From JACQFZ01 sp045810625 (lineage in GTDB: Bacteria > Pseudomonadota > Gammaproteobacteria > Acidiferrobacterales > Sulfurifustaceae): 64,000 nt of DNA. Below the pieces are notes generated by a model that was given only the letters and a program-made list of their open reading frames with translations, searched no databases and was not told the origin of the DNA. Made by a program: the position numbers and the translations under genes. Position 1 is the first letter of the stretch, and each line of letters begins with the position of its first letter. Below, one piece after another: positions 50,029-59,023 of the stretch. Location: contig JBJMVQ010000029.1 in assembly GCA_045810625.1 (NCBI GenBank), forward strand, positions 1 through 64,000, given 5' to 3'.

Positions 50029-51627
50029 CTGTACGACGTCGTCGTCATCGGCGCCGGCCATAACGGTCTTGTCTGCGCGAGTTACCTGGCGCGCGCCGGT
50101 TTGAAGGTGCGGGTTCTGGAGCGCAGGCCGATCGTGGGCGGAGCGGCGGCGACGGAGGAGTTTCATCCCGGTTTCCGCAATTCCGTCGCGGCTTATACGG
50201 TCAGCCTGCTGCAGCCGAAGGTCATCCGCGAGCTGCGGCTCGCCGCTCACGGGCTGCGCGTCGTACCGCGCCCATTCTCTAATTTCTTGCCCCTTGGCGA
50301 TCGCGACTACCTGAAAGTCGGCGGCGATTCCGCCGCGACGACGCGCGAGGTGGCCAAATTTTCGCGGCGCGACGCCGAGCGTTTGCCCGCTTACAGCGCG
50401 ATGATCGAACGCGTCGCCGACGTGCTGCGTCAGCTCGTGCTGCGACCGCCGCCCAATGTCGGCGGCGGCATCCGCGACGCGTTCGCTGCCCTCAAGCTCG
50501 GCGCCGACCTGCGCCGGCTCGACATGGAGGCGCGGCGCGACCTGTTCGATCTATTTACCAAAAGCGCCGGCGATCTGCTCGATCGTTGGTTCGAGTCGGA
50601 GGGCATCAAGGCCGCGTTCGGTTTCGACGCCGTGGTTGGCAACTACGCGAGCCCGTACCACCCCGGAACGGCGTATGTCCTGCTGCATCACAACTTCGGG
50701 GAAGTGAACGGCGTGCGCGGCGTTTGGGGGCATGCGATCGGCGGCATGGGTGCGATCAGCGCCGCGATGGCCGCCGAAGCGCGCCGGCTCGGCGTGGAGA
50801 TTACCTGCGACGCGCCCGTTGCGAAGGTCGAGCTGCGCGGCGGCCGCGTGGCCGCCGCGGTGCTCGCCGACGGTCGCGAAATCCCGGCGCACGCGATCGC
50901 CGCGAACGTCAACCCGAAGTTGCTGTATCTGCAGATGCTCGATGCGAGCGCGCTGCCGCCGGCGTTCATCGAGCGCATGCGCGGCTACAAATGCGGCTCC
51001 GCGAGCTTTCGCATGAACGTCGCGCTCGCCGGCCTGCCGCGATTTACGTGTTTGCCCGAGGCGGGGCCGCATCACGCGGCCGGCATCATTCTCGCGCCGT
51101 CGCTCGCGTACATGGAGCGCGCCTATTCTGACGCGCGCGAGCAGGGCATGTCACGCGCACCGATCGTCGAGATGGTGATCCCGAGCACGCTCGACGATAC
51201 GCTCGCGCCGCCGGGGCGGCACGTCGCGAGTCTGTTTTGCCAGCACTTCGATCCGGCGGCCGATTGGCTCGCGCGGCGCGACGAAGCCATTGCGCGCATT
51301 TTCGACGTCATCGAAACGCATGCGCCCGGTTTCAAGTCGAGCGTGATCGCGCACACCGCGCTTTCGCCGCTCGACTTGGAGCGCGAATTTGGACTCATCG
51401 GCGGCGATATTTTTCACGGCGCGCTCACGCTCGATCAGCTCTATGTGGCGCGTCCGCTGCTCGGATATGCCAATTATCGGGGGCCGGTGGCGGGGCTATA
51501 TCACTGCGGTTCGGGCGCCCATCCCGGCGGCGGCGTAACGGGCGCCCCGGGTCACAACTGCGCTCGAGAAATTCTTCGCGATATGAAGCGCCCGGGCAGA
51601 CGCGTGCGTCCAGGCGGTGCTCGGTAA
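50029..51627 (+). CDS. FAD-dependent oxidoreductase, phytoene-dehydrogenase/PYROXD2-like, CTG start
   Basis: A 532-residue flavoprotein. The dinucleotide-binding start YDVVVIGAGHNGLVCASYLA and VRVLERRPIVGGAAATEEF are encoded from 50032, but the first canonical start codon in frame is TTG 50101, inside this motif. CTG 50029 directly precedes YDVVVIG and has AGGAG 8 bases upstream, and a TGA at 50014 closes the frame, so CTG is the best start. The rest is typical of the family: GHAIGGMGAISAAMAAEAR and the C-terminal GLYHCGSGAHPGGGVTGAPG. Substrate is unknown; carotenoid-like or fatty substrates are known for relatives. Confidence 0.85.
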   Translation: MYDVVVIGAGHNGLVCASYLARAGLKVRVLERRPIVGGAAATEEFHPGFRNSVAAYTVSLLQPKVIRELRLAAHGLRVVPRPFSNFLPLGDRDYLKVGGDSAATTREVAKFSRRDAERLPAYSAMIERVADVLRQLVLRPPPNVGGGIRDAFAALKLGADLRRLDMEARRDLFDLFTKSAGDLLDRWFESEGIKAAFGFDAVVGNYASPYHPGTAYVLLHHNFGEVNGVRGVWGHAIGGMGAISAAMAAEARRLGVEITCDAPVAKVELRGGRVAAAVLADGREIPAHAIAANVNPKLLYLQMLDASALPPAFIERMRGYKCGSASFRMNVALAGLPRFTCLPEAGPHHAAGIILAPSLAYMERAYSDAREQGMSRAPIVEMVIPSTLDDTLAPPGRHVASLFCQHFDPAADWLARRDEAIARIFDVIETHAPGFKSSVIAHTALSPLDLEREFGLIGGDIFHGALTLDQLYVARPLLGYANYRGPVAGLYHCGSGAHPGGGVTGAPGHNCAREILRDMKRPGRRVRPGGAR

Positions 51628-51685
51628 ACCGACATACCGTGCGGGACGAGCGGATTCGACGTTCCCGCGAGCGCGGAGGCCCGAG

Positions 51686-52309
51686 CTACCCTTCGAATGG
51701 CGCCGGGTGGCGCGCGCGGTGCCGCGCGTAGTAGTAGGCGGCGATTGCCAGAGCAAACCCACCGGCCGCGCCGTAGAGATGCGCGTCGACGACGATGGAG
51801 AAACCGGCGATCCCGTGCATCGCCGCATCCGGGCGCACCAACTGCTCATACGCCACTTTGCCGTAAATCAGCGTCGCCGCGAGCCCGTGCGAGAGAGATC
51901 CGCGGAGCGTTTCGAGGAGGATGTACAGCGTCAGCAATCCGTGTAGCACGCCGGAAAAACCGGCGTAGCCCGCGACTTCGGGATTGAGAAAATACAGGCC
52001 GCCGCTCACGATGAGCGCGAGCAGTACCATCGAAGCGACCAGGTTGCGCGCCGATATGCGGCCGGCGGACAGGACTACCACGGCGATGAAGCCGAACATG
52101 TTGACAGACCAATCGGCGAGACTGCCGTCGACGAGATGGGCGCTCAGGAGACGCCACCAGGCGCCGGCGCTGATGGCCGATCGGTTGTAGTCCATCGCCA
52201 TCAAACCGGCTTCGCCGCGAAGCGTCGCGTAGAGCGAGAGAAGCAGGATGCACGCCGGCACGAGTGCCCGGCGTACCGTGGGCCATGTTTTTGTCGTTAC
52301 CGGATGCAT
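51686..52309 (-). CDS. rrtA: Rhombosortase-type rhomboid protease
   Basis: A 207-residue membrane protease with six helices. Catalytic Ser in YAGFSGVLHGLLT (GxSG) and catalytic His in IVVDAHLYGAAGGF; the WWRLLSAHLVDGSLADWSVN loop is typical of rhombosortases, which cut GlyGly-CTERM proteins at the cell surface. No GlyGly-CTERM protein is in the window, so its substrates must be elsewhere. ATG 52309 is chosen; the frame is open 30 codons more but without membrane-protein character. It is divergent from the FAD-dehydrogenase gene. Confidence 0.85.
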   Translation of the reverse strand: MHPVTTKTWPTVRRALVPACILLLSLYATLRGEAGLMAMDYNRSAISAGAWWRLLSAHLVDGSLADWSVNMFGFIAVVVLSAGRISARNLVASMVLLALIVSGGLYFLNPEVAGYAGFSGVLHGLLTLYILLETLRGSLSHGLAATLIYGKVAYEQLVRPDAAMHGIAGFSIVVDAHLYGAAGGFALAIAAYYYARHRARHPAPFEG

Positions 52310-52502
52310 GCGATGATTCCCAGTGTCGCTCGCCGAATCTTGATGCCGCTTCTCGGCCACAGCGCTACGAGACCGGCACGCTGAAGCCGGTACCCGCATT
52401 CATACAATATTTGTGCCTGCTCGCTACGGCTTGTCGTCTGTTATCGCGGAAAGCGTCAAAATAGCGCTGCTTAATATTCCGAAACGATCGGATAAAACGC
52501 TC

Positions 52503-54146
52503 GTGTTGAGATTGACCGAGATCAAAGTTCCGCTGAACCACGCCGAGAGCGAGCTCAAGACTGCGATTCTAGAGCGCCTTCGGATAGAAGACGATGAGCT
52601 GATCGGCTATTCCGTCGCACGGCGCGGCTACGACGCTCGCCGGCCAGCGGCGATCGTATTTATTTACACACTGGATGTGGAGGTAAAAAACGAAGCAAAA
52701 TTGCTGCAGCGCCTGCGCGGCGACCGTCGCGTCGCGCCCACGCCCGACATGCATTACCGCTTCGTGGCGAACGCTTCCGCAGCGCCGGTACCTCGCCCGG
52801 TCGTGATCGGCTTCGGCCCGTGCGGCCTGTTTGCGGCGCTGGTCCTTGCGCAAATGGGATTTCGCCCGATCGTGTTGGAGCGGGGCAAGGCGGTGCGCGA
52901 ACGCACGCAGGACACCTGGGGCTTGTGGCGCAAGTCGAAATTGAATCCGGAGTCGAACGTACAGTTTGGCGAAGGCGGGGCGGGGACGTTCTCGGACGGC
53001 AAGCTCCACAGCCAAATCCGCGACCCGCGCCATTTGAGCCGCAAGGTGCTCGAAGAATTCGTCGCCGCCGGCGCGCCGCCGGAAATTTTGTACATCAGCA
53101 AACCACACATCGGGACGTTTCGCCTGGTCACGATGGTGGAGCACATGCGCGCGAGCATCGAGCGCCTCGGCGGCGACATTCGCTTTCAAAGCCGTGTCGT
53201 CGACATCGATATCGAAAAAACAAGTGGCGCGGGCGACGCGCGCGGGCGCGCCCGCGGCGTGGTGCTCGCGAGCGGCGAGCGTATCGCCGCCGATCACGTG
53301 GTGCTCGCGATCGGCCACAGCGCGCGCGATACGTTTGAGATGCTGCACGCGCGCGGCGTGTATCTCGAAGCAAAGCCGTTTTCGATCGGCTTTCGCATCG
53401 AGCATCCACAGTCCCTCATCGACCGGGCGCGCTTCGGCCGCAATGCCGGTCATCCGCTCCTCGGCGCCGCGGACTACAAGCTGGTGCATCATTGCGCAAA
53501 CGGGCGCTCGGTCTACAGCTTCTGCATGTGTCCCGGCGGCACCGTCGTGGCGGCCGCGTCGGAGCCGCGGCGCGTGGTTACGAACGGCATGAGCCAGTAT
53601 TCGCGCAACGAGCGCAACGCGAACGCGGGTATTGTGGTTGGCGTGACCCCGGCCGACTTTCCGGGCGACTCCCTCGCCGGCATGGCGTTTCAACGACTCT
53701 GGGAAGAGCGTGCATTCGTCGCGGGCGGCAGCAACTACTGCGCGCCGGCGCAGCTCGTCGGGGATTTTCTGCGCGAGCGGCCGTCGACCGCGCTCGGGAC
53801 CGTTCAGCCGTCGTACACGCCGGGCGTGCATCTCACCGATCTGCGCAGCTGTGTGCCGGACTACGTCGCCGACGCGATCCGCGAGGCCCTCCCGGCGTTC
53901 GATAAACAGCTCAAAGGTTTCGCGATGCACGACGCTGTTCTCACGGGCGTCGAAACGCGCACGTCGTCGCCGGTACGCATCAGGCGTGACGCCACTTTTC
54001 AAAGCATCAATACGCGCGGTCTCTACCCGGGCGGCGAAGGCGCCGGCTACGCGGGCGGAATTCTGTCGGCGGCGGTTGACGGCATCGAGCTTGCGGAAGC
54101 GGTCGCGCGGAGCATCGTCGCCAACGGCGACGCGAAGGTGGCGTGA
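52503..54146 (+). CDS. FAD-dependent dehydrogenase, conserved bacterial family
   Basis: A 547-residue protein. The N-terminal about 90 residues are a small alpha/beta domain (MLRLTEIKVPLNHAESELK, IEDDELIGYSVARRGYDAR); the FAD-binding part starts with PVVIGFGPCGLFAALVLA (residues about 97-115), then LNPESNVQFGEGGAGTFSDG and the C-terminal GLYPGGEGAGYAGGILSAA. The family occurs widely and is often annotated as NAD(P)/FAD-dependent oxidoreductase or uncharacterised dehydrogenase; substrate unknown. GTG 52503 gives the usual family start MLRLTEIK; the frame is open 30 codons upstream without family likeness. Confidence 0.87.
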   Translation: MLRLTEIKVPLNHAESELKTAILERLRIEDDELIGYSVARRGYDARRPAAIVFIYTLDVEVKNEAKLLQRLRGDRRVAPTPDMHYRFVANASAAPVPRPVVIGFGPCGLFAALVLAQMGFRPIVLERGKAVRERTQDTWGLWRKSKLNPESNVQFGEGGAGTFSDGKLHSQIRDPRHLSRKVLEEFVAAGAPPEILYISKPHIGTFRLVTMVEHMRASIERLGGDIRFQSRVVDIDIEKTSGAGDARGRARGVVLASGERIAADHVVLAIGHSARDTFEMLHARGVYLEAKPFSIGFRIEHPQSLIDRARFGRNAGHPLLGAADYKLVHHCANGRSVYSFCMCPGGTVVAAASEPRRVVTNGMSQYSRNERNANAGIVVGVTPADFPGDSLAGMAFQRLWEERAFVAGGSNYCAPAQLVGDFLRERPSTALGTVQPSYTPGVHLTDLRSCVPDYVADAIREALPAFDKQLKGFAMHDAVLTGVETRTSSPVRIRRDATFQSINTRGLYPGGEGAGYAGGILSAAVDGIELAEAVARSIVANGDAKVA

Positions 54147-54227
54147 GTCGTGTTGCCACGAGGCGACACGACGGCAGCATGCGCTGCTGTATAGTGGGGA
54201 CCGCTAATGATCGCTGAGGAAAGTCAC

Positions 54228-54875
54228 GTGGCATACACGCGTCGCCGTTTTCTCGGTGCCGCGGCGTTGGGCACGCTGGCATTGGGCTTCGGGCCCGGTT
54301 TCGCCGCTGAGTTACTGCGCACGCCTGCGCAGACCGAAGGTCCCTTTTATCCGGACAAGCTGCCGCTCGACACCGATAACGATCTTTTGATCGTCAATGA
54401 CCGGTTGACGCCCGCCGTGGGGCACGTGACGCATCTGACCGGAAGCATCCGCGATGTGCACGGAGAACCGATCAATAACGCCGTGATCGAGATCTGGCAG
54501 GTCGACCATAACGGCGTGTACTTGCACAGCGGCAGCGACAACGGGGCGCGGCGCGATCGGAACTTCCAGGGGTTCGGTCGCTTTCTGACGGCGTCGTCCG
54601 GCGAGTACTACTTCCGTACGATAAAACCTGTTCCGTATCCGGGCCGCGCGCCCCATATCCACGTCGCCGTTAAAGTGCGCGGGCACGAGGCATTCACGAC
54701 GCAATGTTACGTAAAGGGCGAACCGCTCAACGAACGGGACGGCGTGCTGAACGGAATTGCCGATCCGAGGGCGCGCGCCGCGGTCGTCGTGCCGTTTACG
54801 CCGATTCGGGGCTCGCGCGCGAACGAGCTCGCCGCGCGCTTCGACATCGTTCTCGGGTTCACTCCGGCCGCGTAG
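54228..54875 (+). CDS. Exported intradiol ring-cleavage dioxygenase-like protein
   Basis: A 215-residue protein with a Tat signal (YTRRRFLGAAALGTLALGF, cleavage about residue 28). The mature part is the intradiol dioxygenase fold: PAQTEGPFYPDKLP, LTGSIRDVHGEPINNAVIEI, WQVDHNGVYLHS and PYPGRAPHIHVAVK. The Tyr residues in GVYLHS and GEYYFRT and the two His of PHIHV fit the non-haem Fe(III) ligands. An aromatic (catechol) substrate in the periplasm is possible. GTG 54228 has GAGGA 8 bases upstream and gives the Tat motif at the N-terminus; ATG 54207 is the alternative. Confidence 0.85.
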   Translation: MAYTRRRFLGAAALGTLALGFGPGFAAELLRTPAQTEGPFYPDKLPLDTDNDLLIVNDRLTPAVGHVTHLTGSIRDVHGEPINNAVIEIWQVDHNGVYLHSGSDNGARRDRNFQGFGRFLTASSGEYYFRTIKPVPYPGRAPHIHVAVKVRGHEAFTTQCYVKGEPLNERDGVLNGIADPRARAAVVVPFTPIRGSRANELAARFDIVLGFTPAA

Positions 54876-54950
54876 CCGACGCGCTTTCGGCTTTTTCGGG
54901 CGCCGCCCGAACGAACGCGTTAGGCGCGTTCCGAAACCGGCTCCGTGGTG

Positions 54951-55481
54951 ATGAGGATGAAGCGGGCAGTTGCCTATCTCTGGGCGTTTCCTGCGACCGC
55001 GATCGGACTGCTGCTCGTCGCTTTCGCTTGCCTGGGCGGCGCGAACGGGCGAATCATCGACGGAACGATCGAGGTCGGCGGCGGACGGCTGCGCCGTTGG
55101 GTGGCGTTACTTCCACCGTCGTTGCGGTTTCAAGCGATCACGTTCGGTCACGTGGTCATCGGTCTCGACCACGAGACGCTCGCAGCCTGTCGGCCGCACG
55201 AACGCGTGCATGTGCGTCAGTACGAGCGCTGGGGAGCACTATTCTTTCCGCTCTACATCGGCTCGAGCGTCGTGGCGCTCCTGCGCGGGCGCCATCCCTA
55301 CTGGTACAACCGTTTCGAACGGCAGGCGTATCGCGAGGAGCGGACCGCGGCGCGCGAACAGCCGGGCGGCTATGAAGCGAACAGCTCCTTGATCAGCGAT
55401 TGCAGCCGCTCGAAGTCGACGGGTTTGACGAGATGCCCGTCGAAGCCGGCGTCGGCGGAGCGCCGCCGGTCGGACGGTTGA
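54951..55481 (+). CDS. Conserved membrane protein with HExxH-like motif, tail overlapping the kinase gene
   Basis: A 176-residue protein. One or two membrane helices (VAYLWAFPATAIGLLLVAFA, FFPLYIGSSVVALL) flank a conserved region: ITFGHVVIGLDHETLAACRP, HERVHVRQYERWGALFFPLY and HPYWYNRFERQAYREE. HERVH has the HExxH zinc-protease form, so a metallopeptidase function is possible but unproven. The last 37 codons, from about 55370, lie antisense in the end of the convergent kinase gene and do not look conserved. ATG 54951 is used; 54957 is equally possible. Confidence 0.75.
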   Translation: MRMKRAVAYLWAFPATAIGLLLVAFACLGGANGRIIDGTIEVGGGRLRRWVALLPPSLRFQAITFGHVVIGLDHETLAACRPHERVHVRQYERWGALFFPLYIGSSVVALLRGRHPYWYNRFERQAYREERTAAREQPGGYEANSSLISDCSRSKSTGLTRCPSKPASAERRRSDG

Positions 55482-58400
55482 CCGTAGCCGGTCAGTGCGA
55501 CGAGCTTGACGTGCCGTCCGCACCGCGATCGCAGCCGCTGACCGAGCTCGTATCCATCCATTACCGGGAGTCCGATGTCGAGGAGCGCGAGATCCGGGCG
55601 GACTTCCTCCGCCGCTTGGAGCGCCGACGGACCGTCATAGGCGACGTGCGTCGCATGCCCGAGCAACTGCAGCGCTTCGCGGAGCGAATCGGCCGCGTCC
55701 GAGTTGTCATCGACGACGAGAATCCTGCGACCGGGGTCGGTGAGCGGTGCGACCACCGGACACGTGTCCACGGCGTGCGCCGGCGGCGGGCTCACGAGCG
55801 GAAGCTCGAGAACGAATTCCGCGCCCGTGTCGCGTCCTTCGCTCATCGCGCGCAGCTTGCCGTTGTGCATTTCAGTCAGATTGCGCGCGATGCTAAGGCC
55901 CAAGCCAAGGCCGCCCTGTGCGCGGTCGCTCCCTTGCGCGCCTTGCGCGAACAGATCGAAGATGCGCGGCAGCAGCTCGGGCTCGATGCCGATGCCGGTG
56001 TCGCGAACACTCAGCATCGCGTTGCCGTGCTCGACCCACGCTTTGATTTCCACGGTGCCTCCGGACGGTGTGTATTTGGCGGCATTCGTAAGCAGATTGG
56101 CCACGACTTGCGCCAGTCGCGGCGCGTCGGCGTTGACGACGAGCCCTGAATTCGGAACAGCCGTGACGAGTCGATGTCGCCGCTCTTCGAGCAGCGGACT
56201 CGCGATCTCCACCGCGTTAGCGACGACCTGAACCAGCTCGATCGGCGCACGACGCAGCTCGATCTTTCCGCGGGTGATACGGGAGACGTCGAGCAGATCG
56301 TCCACCAGCCGGACCATGTGATGCACTTGACGCTCGATGATGGTTCGCTCCTTCGCGAGCAGCTCGCCGCCGCGCAGCCGCATGAGGTGCACTGCCGTGA
56401 GGATCGGCGACAGCGGATTGCGCATCTCGTGGCCGAGCATCGCTAAAAATTCGTCTTTGGTTCGGTTCGCCGCTTCGGCGCGCTCGCGTTCGCGTTGCGC
56501 GCGTTTGTACAGCAGCGCGTTATCGATCGACAGCGCGGCGCGGTCCGCGAGTTCCTGCACCAGCTGCTCGTCGTCCGCGCTGAAAGGAATGCTCGGAAAA
56601 TCGCGCGACGTAACCAGCGCTCCGATGATCGCGCCGGAAGCCCGAAGCGGCACTGCGAGGAGTGTCGCCGGCGAGCAGCCGCGCAAATACGCCTGGTGCG
56701 CCGGCATGAATCGGCGCAGCACCTCTTCGCGTGTCCCGAGGCGCACGGCTTTCCCGGTCTCGGCGACGCAGCCCATGATTCCTTGGCCCATGCGCGCGGG
56801 CAGCGTCCGGAGCATGCGATCGAGGGATTTGCGCTGCCTCGCGTCGACGTGATGCAGTGCCACGAGCGACAGCGTGTCCGCACCGTTCTCGCGCAGCGTG
56901 ACGGCACAGAAGTGCGCGAATCCTGCGCGCGTCACTTCTTGCGTGACCGCGTCCATGACCTGTCCCAGATCGAGCTTCGCCTGCGCGATGCGGCTGCCGG
57001 CGTCGGCGAGTAGCTGCAGTCGGGCGCGTGCCTGTTCGGCTTCCTCGTAAGACCGGGCGCGCTCGACCGCGAGACTGATCTGGCTGACGTAATCGTCGAG
57101 GAGCGCGCGCCGCGCCGCATCCTTACGATACGGCGTGTTATAGATGAGCAGAACCGCGCCGAGCACGTCGTCGCGCAGTATCAGCGGAAGGCAACCGACC
57201 ACTTGCGCGTCGGGGAAATCGTTGCACAACGCAGGATAGCGTTCGGCGATCTCGCCGGCGGAGTAAAGCCAGACGGCTTGTCGCGCCCGATAGGCTGCCG
57301 CGAGCGGCGAGTCTGCGTCGGTCAGCACGACGCGCAGGTTCTGCACCTGCGCCTCTGTCATGTGCGCCTGCCCCGTGAGCTGAAGTTTACCGTCTTGCGC
57401 AAGCGAGAGCGCGAGACCCGCAGCGTTCGCACCGAGCACGGTGCTCAACCCGGTGGCCACCGCGCGCCCGATGTCGGTTAGCGTAGTGGCTTCGGACATC
57501 GCTGACGTCAATTGCTGCAACGACACGAGGTGCGTGTTGATCGACTGTGCCGTGCGCTGCAGCCGATTTTGCGCGCGCTCGGCGCGCCGCCGTTCGTGGC
57601 GCTCGGCGCGCAGCGCGAGAGTCGCTTGCTCGAGCTCGGCGGTCGCGCGGTTCGGCTCCCCGGAGACCGGGCGTACGTGGTTGTGCTCCGCACAGACCTG
57701 GCGGAATTTGGAGACCAGGCCGGCGTTGGCGAAATTCGCGAGCGCGTAACCGCACATCAACGCGACCGGACGGTCGCGCAACAGCTCGTTCCACCACCGT
57801 TCGATTTGCAGCGCCACGCTGTGCGCACTTCTGCGCGCGAGCACATTGACGATCTCGCCATACGCGCGCGCCTGCTCGAACTGGTCGATGACGCTGTGCA
57901 CCTCCGCGGCGACCATGCGCTCGAACGCATCCGCGTCGGGAACGTTGTCGCGCATCAGCGCGTGCGCAATCGCCTCGGCGTCGCGCGTAACGAGCCGCCG
58001 CCGCGCGATCAATCCGTCCACGTCGACCGCGCGTTCCCGCAGGGCGGCAACGACGGCGTCAATGTGCGGCTGCGTCGCGAAGAGGAGCGCGCCGCCCTCA
58101 CCCAGGCCTTCTTGCACGTATTGCGCGATCTCCCCGACCGGATAGTCGGGTTCGCGAAAAAATCGAACGGTGTGGTTCGGAAATAGCTCGACGATCGTGT
58201 CCGCGGCGGATTGCACCGTCCCGACGGTGTGGTCACTCCAAGCCGTGGCTTGCACGGACGCGAGCATCTCGGTGGCGCTCCGTATGCGCTCCCATCGGCC
58301 ATCGCGGCGTATCAGCGCAAAGCCATGGTTGCGCAGGACGTCGATCACGTCGTTCGCGTTGCAATTCTGCAGCGAATAGCTGCAGAGCGCGATGATGCGC

Positions 58401-58888
58401 TGCGAACGAAACGCGCCGTGAACGCACGATTCGTAGCCGACGAAGGCGTCCCACTCCGCGCGTTGGAGCCAACCCAGGTTTCCGCTGATGCGCAAGCCGT
58501 CATAACCGCATCCGCGCGCGAGCGCTTCCTGCGCCAGCCAGCCGCGCAGCACGTCATCGGGCCGGAGGCCGTTCGCCCGCAAGTACCACTCGCGGTAGTC
58601 GAGGATCTCGATTTGTCCTCGCTGCACGCGCTCGGACAAGTCCGGCACCTCGCGCGCGAGCGCCACATGCGCCGCGGCGGCATCGAGCGGCTCGGCGGTG
58701 ATCCAAAGACAGCGCTCGTTGGCGTCGAGGCCGGCTTTGAGGAACGGCACGACAACGTCGACCAGGTCGCGGTCGTCGCGATAGAACTGACAGAGATGAG
58801 TGCCCCACGGAACTTCGCCGATCGCACTCAGTCCGCTCGGGCGATCATCCGGATAGGAAACGACAGGAATCTGCATTGGTTTGCCCAT
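55370..58888 (-). CDS. Hybrid histidine kinase with two MEDS domains
   Basis: A 1172-residue soluble sensor kinase. Order: MEDS domain 1 (about 25-205, PWGTHLCQFYRDDRDL to HGFALIRR), MEDS domain 2 (about 240-410, HTVRFFREPDYPVGEIA onwards), coiled segment, GAF (about 470-620), GAF (about 640-790), HisKA with phospho-acceptor His 820 (AMLGHEMRNPLSPIL), HATPase (LLTNAAKYTPSGG, VRDTGIGIEPEL, GGLGLGLSIARN) and a C-terminal receiver with Asp 1104 in LLDIGLPVMDGYE. MEDS domains bind small ligands such as dichloromethane-like molecules or other hydrocarbon signals in known members. Start 58888 (or ATG 58876). Confidence 0.9.
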   Translation of the reverse strand: MGKPMQIPVVSYPDDRPSGLSAIGEVPWGTHLCQFYRDDRDLVDVVVPFLKAGLDANERCLWITAEPLDAAAAHVALAREVPDLSERVQRGQIEILDYREWYLRANGLRPDDVLRGWLAQEALARGCGYDGLRISGNLGWLQRAEWDAFVGYESCVHGAFRSQRIIALCSYSLQNCNANDVIDVLRNHGFALIRRDGRWERIRSATEMLASVQATAWSDHTVGTVQSAADTIVELFPNHTVRFFREPDYPVGEIAQYVQEGLGEGGALLFATQPHIDAVVAALRERAVDVDGLIARRRLVTRDAEAIAHALMRDNVPDADAFERMVAAEVHSVIDQFEQARAYGEIVNVLARRSAHSVALQIERWWNELLRDRPVALMCGYALANFANAGLVSKFRQVCAEHNHVRPVSGEPNRATAELEQATLALRAERHERRRAERAQNRLQRTAQSINTHLVSLQQLTSAMSEATTLTDIGRAVATGLSTVLGANAAGLALSLAQDGKLQLTGQAHMTEAQVQNLRVVLTDADSPLAAAYRARQAVWLYSAGEIAERYPALCNDFPDAQVVGCLPLILRDDVLGAVLLIYNTPYRKDAARRALLDDYVSQISLAVERARSYEEAEQARARLQLLADAGSRIAQAKLDLGQVMDAVTQEVTRAGFAHFCAVTLRENGADTLSLVALHHVDARQRKSLDRMLRTLPARMGQGIMGCVAETGKAVRLGTREEVLRRFMPAHQAYLRGCSPATLLAVPLRASGAIIGALVTSRDFPSIPFSADDEQLVQELADRAALSIDNALLYKRAQRERERAEAANRTKDEFLAMLGHEMRNPLSPILTAVHLMRLRGGELLAKERTIIERQVHHMVRLVDDLLDVSRITRGKIELRRAPIELVQVVANAVEIASPLLEERRHRLVTAVPNSGLVVNADAPRLAQVVANLLTNAAKYTPSGGTVEIKAWVEHGNAMLSVRDTGIGIEPELLPRIFDLFAQGAQGSDRAQGGLGLGLSIARNLTEMHNGKLRAMSEGRDTGAEFVLELPLVSPPPAHAVDTCPVVAPLTDPGRRILVVDDNSDAADSLREALQLLGHATHVAYDGPSALQAAEEVRPDLALLDIGLPVMDGYELGQRLRSRCGRHVKLVALTGYGQPSDRRRSADAGFDGHLVKPVDFERLQSLIKELFAS

Positions 58889-59023
58889 CTTATACGGATA
58901 AGTACGTAGGGCAACCGCGAAGTTATTGGGGTTGTCGCGGAAGTGTCCGCGCGAACTACGAGAGGATTACCGTGCGCATCCGCCGATGCGCGCGGCGAGC
59001 ACGGAACGAAAATTTCGCAGCGC

